Source: an uncultured Bacteroides sp.
GTDB taxonomy: Bacteria > Bacteroidota > Bacteroidia > Bacteroidales > Bacteroidaceae
Assembly (NCBI GenBank): GCA_902492205.1
Contig: CABUKU010000013.1
Span: forward strand, 32,709 to 96,708
DNA length: 64,000 nucleotides
Direction of reading: 5' to 3'
Below, piece by piece: positions 8,423 through 17,046 of the stretch (positions are counted from its first letter, which is position 1; each line of letters opens with the position of its first letter). Under the pieces are notes generated by a model, which saw nothing but the letters and a program-made list of their open reading frames with translations, made no database searches and was not told the origin of the DNA. Both the position numbers and the translations under genes were made by a program.

Positions 8423-9241
8423 ATGATGTTCTCATATAAAGGTATAAAAGACATTCGGATTATAGCCGGACCTTGCAGCGCAGAAACCCGGGAGCAGTTG
8501 TTCTCAACGGCTGAAGAATTACATCGGATAGGCATTAATATTTTGCGTGCAGGAATCTGGAAACCACGCACACATGCACACACTTTCGAAGGAGTTGGTG
8601 AAATAGGTTTAGGTTGGCTAAGGGAAGTTCAAAAAGAATTGGGGATGAAAGTATCTACGGAGGTAGGTAATGTGAAACATATTGAACTGGCATTAAAGTA
8701 TGGCATTGATATAATCTGGATAGGTGCGCGTACCACAGTGAACCCTTTTCTCATGCAAGAACTCGCCGATGCATTGCGAGGTGTGGATATTCCCGTAATG
8801 GTGAAAAATCCTGTTTGTCCCGATATTGAGTTATGGGCAGGTGGAATAGAAAGATTACAGGATAGCGGCATTCGCAAATTGTCTTTAATCCACCGCGGCT
8901 TTTCTTTGCTCGATAACTCTCCTTACCGTAATTCCCCATGTTTGGATTTAGGCATGAGTATGAAAAAACGCTTTCCTGAAATACCTGTTTATTGTGATCC
9001 CAGCCATATCTGTGGCAAACGCGAATTACTGGCAGACCTTTCTGCCGAAGCATTAGAAGCCGGAATGGATGGACTGATGATAGAATCTCATTGCCATCCG
9101 GAGAATGCTTGGTCTGATGCCCGTCAACAACTTACTCCTGCTGCGTTGGCGAAAATGCTATCCGAGCTTGGCATCCAAAAACATTCGGAAGCAGGTTATC
9201 AATTTAACGCTATTGGCAAACCGTGTATTTTACCTATATAA
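8423..9241 (+). CDS. 3-deoxy-7-phosphoheptulonate synthase, stand-alone (no chorismate mutase domain)
   Basis: Condenses phosphoenolpyruvate and erythrose 4-phosphate, the first step of the shikimate pathway. The 272 residues form one TIM barrel of the type I-beta/KDO8PS family: AGPCSAE (residue 16), RAGIWKPRTHAHTFEG, WIGARTTVNPF, VMVKNPVCPDIELWAGG, CDPSHICGKRE (residue 191) and ESHCHPENAWSDARQQ. The closest class by motif is the DAHP synthase half of the Bacteroidales DAHPS-chorismate mutase fusion, which is usually about 350 residues. Here the chain stops about 30 residues after the barrel, so the mutase half, and with it that mode of prephenate feedback, is absent. It may be a second copy serving another chorismate-derived product. 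Confidence 0.85.
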   Translation: MMFSYKGIKDIRIIAGPCSAETREQLFSTAEELHRIGINILRAGIWKPRTHAHTFEGVGEIGLGWLREVQKELGMKVSTEVGNVKHIELALKYGIDIIWIGARTTVNPFLMQELADALRGVDIPVMVKNPVCPDIELWAGGIERLQDSGIRKLSLIHRGFSLLDNSPYRNSPCLDLGMSMKKRFPEIPVYCDPSHICGKRELLADLSAEALEAGMDGLMIESHCHPENAWSDARQQLTPAALAKMLSELGIQKHSEAGYQFNAIGKPCILPI

Positions 9242-9254
9242 TAACAGTATTTCT

Positions 9255-9738
9255 ATTTTTATCTCCAAATGTTCATTTAACATAAAGCTATCTGTTTGTT
9301 AGTTTGTTACGATGAACATTTAACTTTTCTAATCTCCACTTTATCTTCATTAATTTTCAGTCAACTTGTCATTGCCGATCAAGCCGGCAATGACAAATTG
9401 CGAGTTTTGATTTTGAAAGTACCGCAGCTTTGTTCTCAAAGCACTGCGGCTTTGTATTCAAACGACCTGTCGTTTGTTTCAAACAACAAGTCATTTGTAG
9501 AAATCAACAAGTTGATTTTCAAAAACAACCTGTTGATTTCTACAAACAACGGGTTGATTACTTTCAATCACCGCGTTGATTTTTTCAATCGCTGCGGCGA
9601 TTTTTTCAATCAAGGCGTTGTTTTTTTTAGTCGCCGTGGCGAATGAAGATAAAGTGGAGATTAGAAAAGTTAAATGTTCATCGCAATGTATTCATAATGA
9701 ATAAACAAAATGTTAAATGAACATTTGAAGGTAAAAAT
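9255..9738. repeat. Nested inverted-repeat element between DAHP synthase and porin genes
   Basis: This 480-bp non-coding block has two nested pairs of inverted repeats. The inner pair is perfect over 42 bp (9310-9351 and 9642-9683). The outer pair is perfect over 18 bp (9266-9283 and 9710-9727) and continues outward with few mismatches to about 9255 and 9738. The sequence AAATGTTCAT or its complement appears in all four arms. Inside lie a 10-bp stem (GTCATTGCCG 9369-9378 with CGGCAATGAC 9386-9395) and the palindrome array listed separately. No transposase or convincing reading frame is present. It looks like a MITE-like or structure-forming element of unknown family. Confidence 0.8.
9395..9644. 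repeat. Tandem array of twelve 16-nt palindromes at 21-22 nt pitch
   Basis: Units start at 9395, 9416, 9438, 9460, 9481, 9502, 9523, 9544, 9566, 9587, 9608 and 9629. Most fit AAWCRRCNNGYYGWTT, for example AAACGACCTGTCGTTT (9460), AATCAACAAGTTGATT (9502) and AATCGCTGCGGCGATT (9587). Spacers are 5-6 nt, mostly T-rich ending in C. The arm sequences differ between units, but the two arms of a unit usually change together. The 21-nt repeat equals two helical turns. Confidence 0.85.
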
Positions 9739-9817
9739 GAAAAAACTAATCATATATACTGATTACCACCCTTCATTATAACAACTTTTAGGTATTGTCA
9801 CGCTTTTTCTACTCCCC

Positions 9818-9825
9818 TACCTTTG
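9818..9825 (+). promoter_or_regulatory. -7 box TACCTTTG of the porin/imelysin operon
   Basis: Exact TAnnTTTG with a TTG -33 element at 9795-9797 (20-nt spacing), 24 bases before the porin start. It is the likely promoter for the operon running from 9850 to at least 15885. Confidence 0.65.
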
Positions 9826-9849
9826 CGTCGTGTTTAATTAAAGTAAAAT

Positions 9850-11145
9850 ATGAAAAAATTAACAGGTTTATTTGCTCTTTGTTTACTCATGAGCTTTACC
9901 ACTGTAACCGCTTCGGCACAGGAGAAGAAAGGTAAATCGGCACAAGAGTATACAGATAATTATGAAGACTTTAAAAAATTCCGTTTCGGAGGATATGGAG
10001 AAATGGCTGCAAGTTATATGGACTATGGTCAAAACCGTATTACTCCTTCTAAGGAAAATAGGGGTACAATATCTATTCCTCGTTTTGTGCTGGCTTTCGA
10101 TTACAAGTTCTCTCCTACTTGGATACTTGGTACGGAGATCGAATTTGAATATGGTGGAACCGGTGCAGCACGTGAAATAGAATGGTATGAAGAAAACGGA
10201 GAATATGAAACGGAAATAGAAAAAGGTGGTGAAGTAGCACTTGAACAGTTCCATATTACTAAATTGATTCATCCTGCTTTCAATATCCGTGCCGGTCACA
10301 TGATTGTTCCTGTGGGATTGACAAACTCACATCATGAACCACTGAACTTTTTCGGAGTTTACCGTCCCGAAGGTGAGACAACCATCCTACCTTCTACATG
10401 GCACGAGACCGGTATTGAATTCTTTGGTAAGTTTTGGGATTTCGATTATGAGCTACAAGTGGTTTCCGGTCTTGATCCTCAAAACTTTCGTCGTGAAAAC
10501 TGGGTAGGAAAAGGACGTCAGGGTGCATTCGAAGTAGGAACTTTTACAAGCCCCGCATTTGTAGCCCGGTTAAATTATTCAGGAGTAAAGGGTTTGCGTG
10601 TGGGGGCTTCGGTTTATTATAATCAAACTGCGAAGAATAGCACTAAACCCGACCGAAATGTTAATCACACTTTTCCGGTAACTATTATCACCGGGGATGC
10701 ACAGTACAAGAGCCCTAATAATAATTTCATTGCTCGTACCAATATGGTGTATGGCAATTTAGGAGGAAGCGCTGCTCTTTCCAAAATCAATAAAGGATCG
10801 AATAAAACTACCGGTTATCCTACTACACCTGTTGCAAAAAATGCAGTAAGTTATGCGGGTGAGGCAGGATATAATATTGGTAGTTTGTTTGGTGAAAAAG
10901 CACCTCGTATCTATCCTTTCTTACGTTATGAATATTACAATCCGATGGAAAAAACAGAAGGTAGTGTGCTTGCCGACAAACGCTTTCAAACTTCTATGTG
11001 GACTGCCGGATTTAATTATTATCCTTTGCCTAATCTGGTAATTAAAGCTGATTATTCAAACCGCAAAATTGGAGGAGGTAAGTATAACAGCGAAAATATG
11101 GCTTCGGTAGGCATCGCTTACATTGGTTGGTTTATCAAAAAATAA
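9850..11145 (+). CDS. Outer-membrane porin-like beta-barrel (first porin of the imelysin locus)
   Basis: 431 residues with a signal peptide ending near ASAQ (residues 1-23). The rest is alternating beta strands with aromatic girdles and long polar loops, ending in a short strand (YIGWFIKK) as expected for an outer-membrane barrel of about 16 strands. FGGYGEMAASYMDYG and the RAGHMIVPVGL strand resemble the phosphate-selective porin O/P type. It heads the operon with the imelysin lipoprotein only 28 bases downstream, so it probably admits the substrate, perhaps an iron species, handled by that system; the substrate is not shown by sequence. Confidence 0.75.
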   Translation: MKKLTGLFALCLLMSFTTVTASAQEKKGKSAQEYTDNYEDFKKFRFGGYGEMAASYMDYGQNRITPSKENRGTISIPRFVLAFDYKFSPTWILGTEIEFEYGGTGAAREIEWYEENGEYETEIEKGGEVALEQFHITKLIHPAFNIRAGHMIVPVGLTNSHHEPLNFFGVYRPEGETTILPSTWHETGIEFFGKFWDFDYELQVVSGLDPQNFRRENWVGKGRQGAFEVGTFTSPAFVARLNYSGVKGLRVGASVYYNQTAKNSTKPDRNVNHTFPVTIITGDAQYKSPNNNFIARTNMVYGNLGGSAALSKINKGSNKTTGYPTTPVAKNAVSYAGEAGYNIGSLFGEKAPRIYPFLRYEYYNPMEKTEGSVLADKRFQTSMWTAGFNYYPLPNLVIKADYSNRKIGGGKYNSENMASVGIAYIGWFIKK

Positions 11146-11173
11146 ATATGAATTAATAATAAGTAAAAAGAAA

Positions 11174-12403
11174 ATGAAAAAGAATTTTTTATTTCCCGCA
11201 TTAATGATGGGACTTGTTTCTTTCGCTTTTGTATCATGCGATGACAAAACGACAGAACCAAATACAGAGTATGTAGATATTTTTGAAGCGAATGCCGATG
11301 CTATCAAGGAGGCTGCAACAGGCACAAAACTTAGTACTGCGGATATTAAGCCAATAATTGAAAACTACATAAATAATGTGGTTATACCTACTTATAGCGA
11401 ACTGAATGACAGAGTAGCTGCATTTAAAGGAAAAGTAGATGTTCTTGTAGCTGCTTCCACTCCTACTCAGGCTATGGTAGATGACGCTTGCGAGGCTTGG
11501 AGAAGTGCACGTAAACCTTGGGAACGTAGTGAAGCATTTCTTTTCGGACCGGCTGATGCAGGTCAATATGATCCTAGTATGGATAGTTGGCCATTGGATA
11601 AAAATGGTATCGATCAACAATTGGCAAGTGGTAATTTTGATGAAATTGAAGATCAGGATGATGAAGCTGCACAAAATTTAAGAGGATTCCATACTGCGGA
11701 ATACTTATTATTTGACAGTGGGAACAATAGGCAGATAAGTGACTTTACTGCGAATCCTAACATAGCAAAATATTTACAGATTGTAGCTACTCATTTGAGT
11801 AGTGATGCTAAAGAACTTTATACAGCATGGAATGAAGGTATTCCAAGCAGTTCGGAAGATAAATTGAAAAAAGCTTATGGAGCTGCCATGATTAACCTTG
11901 TAGACGGTTTCTATGCCAACTATGAAGATGTAATTGGAGACATCTTTAATGATGAAGGGGGAATGCCGGCAATTTCGAACGAAGTAGGTGAAGCTAAAAT
12001 CGGTGATCCGGTTAACCTTTGGAATAAAGGCGATAAAGAAAATGCAGTGCTTGCCGTAGAATCATGGTATAGCTGGAATTCTTTGGATGATTATGTAAAT
12101 AACATTGTCAGTATTCAAAATTGCTATTTAGGACGAAAGACAAGTTATGACAATGCCGATGGCAGTGATGATGCTGTTGCAACAAACAGTTTCTCCAATA
12201 TGGTAAAGAAAGTCAATCCGAAACTTGATGAGTTGTTAAGAAAACAAATAACTGCTACTGTTGAAGCTATTCGTGATATTCCTTACCCATTACGTAATAA
12301 CTTGGATAAAACAACACAAATTAAAAACGCTCAGGAGGCTTGTGCTTGTTTGACTAACGGATTACAAAAAATCAGAGTTGCTTTAACCGGAGCTATTGAA
12401 TAA
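11174..12403 (+). CDS. Imelysin-family (M75) lipoprotein
   Basis: 409 residues. A lipoprotein signal (LVSFAFVSC, lipid Cys at about residue 22) places it on the periplasmic or surface side of a membrane. It is a helical imelysin domain with the family signature in the form GFHTAEYLLF near residue 171 (compare GxHxxE). Imelysin/EfeO-like proteins bind iron or heme-related ligands and are often paired with di-heme oxidoreductases, as here with the next gene. Proteolytic activity suggested by the M75 label is doubtful for the family. The open frame reaches back into the porin gene, but ATG 11174 directly precedes the signal peptide. Confidence 0.85.
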   Translation: MKKNFLFPALMMGLVSFAFVSCDDKTTEPNTEYVDIFEANADAIKEAATGTKLSTADIKPIIENYINNVVIPTYSELNDRVAAFKGKVDVLVAASTPTQAMVDDACEAWRSARKPWERSEAFLFGPADAGQYDPSMDSWPLDKNGIDQQLASGNFDEIEDQDDEAAQNLRGFHTAEYLLFDSGNNRQISDFTANPNIAKYLQIVATHLSSDAKELYTAWNEGIPSSSEDKLKKAYGAAMINLVDGFYANYEDVIGDIFNDEGGMPAISNEVGEAKIGDPVNLWNKGDKENAVLAVESWYSWNSLDDYVNNIVSIQNCYLGRKTSYDNADGSDDAVATNSFSNMVKKVNPKLDELLRKQITATVEAIRDIPYPLRNNLDKTTQIKNAQEACACLTNGLQKIRVALTGAIE

Positions 12404-12415
12404 AAATTAATAATT

Positions 12416-13879
12416 ATGGTATTGTCAATGAATATAAACCATCCGGTACATAAAACATACAAAAACAAAGTCTCTATGAGGCTTTGTTTTTATGCGTTAG
12501 TTATGGGGCTATTTTTTACCGGCTGTGATAACCGGATGGATGACGGATTAATATTAAAGCCCGATGGTACTGTGGCATTGGAAGCTGAGTTATCTGCCGG
12601 ATATTCAACTATCTTTTCTTCTGCATCCGATGCATATGATAATAATTCGGATTGGGTAACGGGAGAACTTCTCAACCGTTTCAATAAAGGAAACAGCCTT
12701 TATGATAAAATGAGAGGTACAAATAGTGACGGATCAACAGGAGAAGGATTAGGTCCGGTTTATGCCGGTTACTCTTGTGCAAGTTGTCACAAAGGAGCAG
12801 GACGTACTCGTCCCTCTACGGCAGTCGGAGGAACAGAAAGTGGTTTCTCAAGCATGTTGATTTATATTCTCAGGAAGAACGGAGGTTTTTTCCCCGAATA
12901 TGGTCGTGTTCTTCATGATCAGGCTATTTATGGTGTAAAACCGGAAGGTAAACTGAATGTAACTTATGAAAAGAATACTTATTATTTTCCCGACGGGGAA
13001 GCTTATGAACTTCAAAAACCTATCTATAAAATAACAGATTGGTATGCCGATAGCATTCGTCCGGAAGACTTAAGAATCAGTGTGCGCATTCCGTTGCGTC
13101 ATGTGGGAATGGGACAGATGATGGCTCTTGACCTGGATGAATTGCAAAGGCTTGCCGTAAAAAGTAATTATCCCGAATATGGTATTAGCGGACGTTTGAA
13201 TTATATCACCGAACGTGGAAAGAAACAAATCGGTGTATCGGGTAATAAGGCACAACATGCCGATTTAACCGTGGAACTCGGTTTTTCTTCAGATTTAGGT
13301 GTAACAAATGACCGTTATCCAGAAGAAGTTTGCCAAGGTCAGTCTCAAATGATGGGATTTGCCAACTATGGCATTCAGATTTCAACGGAAGATATGGAGA
13401 ATGTGGATTTGTATATGCAAACCTTAGGCGTTCCTGCCCGACGAAACGTAAACGATGCAACAGTGAAAAGAGGCGAAGAGATGTTTTATCAGGCGAAATG
13501 CCATCTTTGCCACGTTACTACTCTTCATACACGTCCCCGGGGAACAGTTTTGCTAAACGGAACACAACTCCCATGGCTCGGAAGCCAGACCATTCATCCT
13601 TATTCCGATTACTTGCTCCACGATATGGGTCCCGGACTGGATGATAATTATCCAAGCGGATTAGCTCAGGGATGTGAATGGCGCACTACTCCGCTTTGGG
13701 GGATCGGATTACAGGAAAGAGTAAACTACCATACTTACTTCTTGCATGACGGTCGTGCCCGTAACCTGACAGAAGCTATAATGTGGCACGATGGTGAGGG
13801 AGCAGCTTCCCGTATTCTTTTCTCAAAGATGAGCAAAGAAGACAGAAAAGCATTACTTACTTTTCTTGAATCACTTTAA
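12416..13879 (+). CDS. Di-heme oxidoreductase (DHOR, thiol oxidoreductase family) lipoprotein
   Basis: Up to 487 residues with two c-type heme sites, CASCH near residue 121 and CHLCH near residue 362, in the arrangement of the DUF1111/DHOR family. LLHDMGPGLDD and WRTTPLWGIGLQERVNYHTYFLHDGRARN near the C-terminus are strong family signatures. A lipoprotein signal (MRLCFYALVMGLFFTGC) begins at the internal Met at 12476, so the true start may be later than 12416. DHORs accompany imelysins and are thought to change the redox state of bound metal. Heme attachment would need the CcsBA protein encoded at 18201-20429. Confidence 0.87.
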   Translation: MVLSMNINHPVHKTYKNKVSMRLCFYALVMGLFFTGCDNRMDDGLILKPDGTVALEAELSAGYSTIFSSASDAYDNNSDWVTGELLNRFNKGNSLYDKMRGTNSDGSTGEGLGPVYAGYSCASCHKGAGRTRPSTAVGGTESGFSSMLIYILRKNGGFFPEYGRVLHDQAIYGVKPEGKLNVTYEKNTYYFPDGEAYELQKPIYKITDWYADSIRPEDLRISVRIPLRHVGMGQMMALDLDELQRLAVKSNYPEYGISGRLNYITERGKKQIGVSGNKAQHADLTVELGFSSDLGVTNDRYPEEVCQGQSQMMGFANYGIQISTEDMENVDLYMQTLGVPARRNVNDATVKRGEEMFYQAKCHLCHVTTLHTRPRGTVLLNGTQLPWLGSQTIHPYSDYLLHDMGPGLDDNYPSGLAQGCEWRTTPLWGIGLQERVNYHTYFLHDGRARNLTEAIMWHDGEGAASRILFSKMSKEDRKALLTFLESL

Positions 13880-13906
13880 TAATAAAACTAACAGAAATTA
13901 AAAAAC

Positions 13907-15142
13907 ATGGTACATTCTATAAAACAAACGGTTGTTGCCGGACTATTGTTTGCAACAGTTTTGCCGGCTATGGCACAAGAGAAAACGATTGATGATAAAT
14001 ATGTAGAAAATGATGTGGTGTCATTGGCGGGAAAGAAAGGTTTTTCTTTCTCAACAAAGGCGGGTGATTTTCTTTTTAAACCGTATGTATTGGTACAAAC
14101 AGCGGCTAAGTTCAATCGTTATGACGATCAGGGATTGGAAAATATGTATGCTGATAATATTGCAAATACAGGGTTTGAAATTCCTAATGCTATCTTGGGA
14201 TTTACAGGAAAAGCTTTTGGCAAGATTACTTTTAATCTTTCTCTGAATGCAGCTAAGAGTGGAGGGGCTTTACTCCAACAAGCGTGGTTTGATATTGCAT
14301 TTAAAGAATCTCTCCGTGTCCGGGTAGGTAAATTCAAAACTCCGTTTACACATGCTTATTTGTCTACATTGGGAGAAACTTTATTTCCTATGTTGCCTGC
14401 ATCGGCAAGTACCGTAGTTAATCTGCCCCACTCATTAAATGCAGTTGGACCTACTTTTGCAACCGGATTCGATCTTGGAGTTCAGCTACATGGATTGATA
14501 AACAACCGTTGGAATTACCAATTGGGTGTTTTTAATGGAACGGGGATTGATGTTAATACGGCAACCAAAACAATGGGACGTGACCGTAAATGGCTTCCCA
14601 GTTTATTGTACACCGGACGTATTGCCTATATGCCAAAAGGAGAAATGCCTTCTACACAAGGCAGTCCTAATGACTTGAATTCCAACAAAATGCTGATTGG
14701 TCTTTCCACCTCATATAATGCTGAAGCTGAAGCTCAGAGTAGCAGTGATTTTCGCATCGGTGCAGAGTTTGCATGGATTTATAATCGTCTGTATCTTGCA
14801 GCCGAAGGATATTACATGAATATGCATTTTACCAAACGTCAGGTCATTACACATGATTATAATTTCTGGGGTGCTTATGCACAAGCCGGATATTTCATTA
14901 CCAATAAGTTTCAAGGGGCATTTAGATATGATTTCTATGATCGTAACGGTACGGATGCCGGAGGTATATTAAACATGCCTGCTGTCGGCTTCAACTATTA
15001 TTTTTGGGGTTCCAACCTGAAACTGCAAGTGATGTATCAATATATGGGACGCAATAACCACAGCACACAAAACGATCGGGATGAAGACGGTTTGGGATTG
15101 GCCCGCCACAGTGCAATGGCTATGTTACAATTTACATTCTAA
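13907..15142 (+). CDS. OprO/P-type porin (second porin of the locus)
   Basis: 411 residues: signal peptide to about PAMAQ (residue 23), then KGFSFSTKAGDFLFKPYVLVQ, NAILGFTGKAFGKITF and RVGKFKTPFTHAYLST, all typical of phosphate-selective porin O/P barrels in Bacteroidetes. The chain ends in a terminal strand with C-terminal Phe (MAMLQFTF), the usual BAM recognition signal. It lies between two cytochrome lipoprotein genes with short gaps (27 and 8 bases), so it belongs to the same transcript. It is only distantly similar to the first porin at 9850; two different porins in one operon may serve two solutes. Confidence 0.8.
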   Translation: MVHSIKQTVVAGLLFATVLPAMAQEKTIDDKYVENDVVSLAGKKGFSFSTKAGDFLFKPYVLVQTAAKFNRYDDQGLENMYADNIANTGFEIPNAILGFTGKAFGKITFNLSLNAAKSGGALLQQAWFDIAFKESLRVRVGKFKTPFTHAYLSTLGETLFPMLPASASTVVNLPHSLNAVGPTFATGFDLGVQLHGLINNRWNYQLGVFNGTGIDVNTATKTMGRDRKWLPSLLYTGRIAYMPKGEMPSTQGSPNDLNSNKMLIGLSTSYNAEAEAQSSSDFRIGAEFAWIYNRLYLAAEGYYMNMHFTKRQVITHDYNFWGAYAQAGYFITNKFQGAFRYDFYDRNGTDAGGILNMPAVGFNYYFWGSNLKLQVMYQYMGRNNHSTQNDRDEDGLGLARHSAMAMLQFTF

Positions 15143-15150
15143 GATAAATC

Positions 15151-15885
15151 ATGAAAAAGAATTTGAGAATACAAATACTTTTGTTGTCTTTTGTTTGTGT
15201 GTTGTTTACTGCCTGCGATGAAGGAAAAATATATCCTGAATCTTCAGAAACCGAAGGTAAGACAGTGGAGGTAAATATTACATTCAAAGGTGTTAAAGCA
15301 TGGCCTACTTACAATTATATGGCTTTGGCTACTTTTGGGGATGATCCTACTCAGGCAATCCTGACACGAAGAATTTCTAAACCGTCAAATGACGGTGTTA
15401 CTACTTCTATTCGTTTGAAGGGAATAACACATGAAACGAAAACTATTGCTATTGCTGTTATTTCGAAAGGATTAACTCTCGTACATAGCTTTTATACTTT
15501 TTCGGTAGACGGATCATTGGATAAAGAAACAATCGAAATCCCCAATCAAAGCATAGATATAGCATGCTTTGAACGTGTGCAAAATCAGGTATTTAACAGT
15601 CAGTGTATCACCTGTCATGGTGGAAGTTCCGCTTCTCCGGCAGGTAATTTGAGATTAACGGAAGGAAGTAGCTATAATAGTTTGGTAAACGTCAAAGCTC
15701 CGGATTCTTCTGAGGGCAAAATGTATGTTAATCCCGGTAATGTAAACAGTAGTTTTATCATTGATGTATTGTCGGATGATATTCTGAAATATTACAATCA
15801 TACGGATATTTTCAGTGGCAGCGAGAGAAGTGAAATTTTGTCTTTGATACAAGGGTGGATTAATGAAGGAGCTGAAAATAACTAA
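15151..15885 (+). CDS. Mono-heme c-type cytochrome lipoprotein
   Basis: 244 residues. A lipoprotein signal (LSFVCVLFTAC) is followed by a beta-rich domain of about 120 residues without a recognised family, then a single heme motif, CITCHGG, near residue 152. The segment after it (NLRLTEGSSYNSLVN, then MYVNPGNVNSSFIIDVL) resembles the planctomycete-type cytochrome fold in which Met and Pro supply the distal ligand. The C-terminus ends WINEGAENN, close to the usual WIxxGA ending. It could pass electrons between the di-heme oxidoreductase and a terminal acceptor; that is inferred from the neighbours. Confidence 0.75.
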   Translation: MKKNLRIQILLLSFVCVLFTACDEGKIYPESSETEGKTVEVNITFKGVKAWPTYNYMALATFGDDPTQAILTRRISKPSNDGVTTSIRLKGITHETKTIAIAVISKGLTLVHSFYTFSVDGSLDKETIEIPNQSIDIACFERVQNQVFNSQCITCHGGSSASPAGNLRLTEGSSYNSLVNVKAPDSSEGKMYVNPGNVNSSFIIDVLSDDILKYYNHTDIFSGSERSEILSLIQGWINEGAENN

Positions 15886-15897
15886 TATACTCAATCT

Positions 15898-17046
15898 ATG
15901 ATTTATAAAGAGATAATAAATAAAGAACTGAATACACGAGCCGAAGTGTCTTTTTTTGAAATGAAATCAGGAATATCGGAATATCATGTAATGCTGCATG
16001 TAGAATCCGGTTCAAAAGATTTCAAAACTCAGTTAGACTGCTTGCAGCAGGCATATAAGGAATTGGTTTCCTCCATTTTCAAGGCAGAAACGGTTGCTGT
16101 GATGAAGCGTTATTTTCTGAGTGATGCCACCAATCAAACCGGTGTTGTGATGGAAAGTGAGAAACAATATGCTCCTTGTGCGGTATCCATTGTTCAGCAG
16201 GCTCCTCTTGATGGCAGTAAAGTGGCTTTGTGGGTGTATTTGCAAAGCGGCATCAGAACAACTTTCGACGGGCAGTTTGTTGCCGAACACAATGGATATA
16301 CCCATTATTGGACAGCAGGATTGAATTCTGCAAAAGGAGATTCCGAAGAACAGACACATGCTCTTTTGGATAATTATGAAAAAACACTGGAGAAACATCA
16401 GTGCGATATAGAAAAAGATTGTGTTCGCACGTGGTTCTTTGTTCAGAATGTAGATGTAAACTATGCCGGAGTTGTGAAAGCACGGAAAGAAAACTTTGCA
16501 ACACATGGCATGACAGAAAAGACACATTATATTTCCAGCACGGGCATAGAAGGACGCCATGCCGATCCAAAGGTGAGCGTACTTCTCGATGCTTATGCGG
16601 TAAAAGGATTATGGGAAGGGCAACAGAAGTTTTTATATGCCCTAACCCATCTTAATCCGACTTATGAATATGGTGTTACTTTTGAACGAGGTACTGCAAT
16701 ATTATATGGCGATCGCATTCAAAGTTATATTTCGGGCACAGCGAGTATAGATAATAAAGGGAATGTACTCTATGTAGGCGATATTACCAAGCAGGTATAT
16801 CGTATATGGGAAAATGTAGAAACGTTGCTTGCAGAAGCGGACAGTACGTTCAGTGATTTGTCGCAAATGATTGTTTATCTCCGTGACATGGCAGATTATA
16901 GTATTGCCAAAAAAATGTTTGATGAACGATTTCCTAACGTACCGAAAGTCGTTGTACTTGCATCTGTTTGCCGTCCCACTTGGTTGATAGAAATGGAATG
17001 TATCACCGTAAAAGAACAATATAACTCTAAATTCCGTAATTTTTAA
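15898..17046 (+). CDS. Chorismatase/RidA-like (FkbO-Hyg5-XanB2 type) protein
   Basis: 382 residues, no signal peptide, so cytoplasmic, in contrast to its exported neighbours. The C-terminal 120 residues are a RidA/YjgF-type fold (GDITKQVYRIWENVETLLAE, then IVYLRDMADYS). The preceding part contains YISSTGIEGR, TFERG and YISGTASID, which I associate with chorismatases, enzymes that hydrolyse chorismate to dihydroxycyclohexadienoate or hydroxybenzoates. I cannot confirm the catalytic residues without an alignment, so a non-chorismate RidA-like function is possible. It starts 12 bases after the heme lipoprotein gene, and its last four bases overlap the convergent peroxidase gene. Confidence 0.6.
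   Translation: MIYKEIINKELNTRAEVSFFEMKSGISEYHVMLHVESGSKDFKTQLDCLQQAYKELVSSIFKAETVAVMKRYFLSDATNQTGVVMESEKQYAPCAVSIVQQAPLDGSKVALWVYLQSGIRTTFDGQFVAEHNGYTHYWTAGLNSAKGDSEEQTHALLDNYEKTLEKHQCDIEKDCVRTWFFVQNVDVNYAGVVKARKENFATHGMTEKTHYISSTGIEGRHADPKVSVLLDAYAVKGLWEGQQKFLYALTHLNPTYEYGVTFERGTAILYGDRIQSYISGTASIDNKGNVLYVGDITKQVYRIWENVETLLAEADSTFSDLSQMIVYLRDMADYSIAKKMFDERFPNVPKVVVLASVCRPTWLIEMECITVKEQYNSKFRNF

Noticed and set aside
8423..9241. KDO-8-phosphate synthase
   Set aside because: The fold is shared, but VKNPVCPDIELW, CDPSHICGKRE and SDARQQ follow DAHP synthase of the mutase-fused class, not KdsA.
9395..9644. CRISPR array
   Set aside because: There is no conserved repeat with unique spacers: the spacers are short and similar, and the palindromes vary. 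The pitch of 21 nt is too short and no cas gene is present.
9296..9646. Open frame of 116 codons across the palindrome array
   Set aside because: It lies wholly in the repeat element, has low-complexity repeats of Phe/Asn/Val and no start signal; its length follows from the 21-nt (seven-codon) pitch.
11123..11173. Upstream start for the imelysin gene
   Set aside because: It would lie inside the porin gene and put a polar stretch before the lipoprotein signal that begins at 11174.
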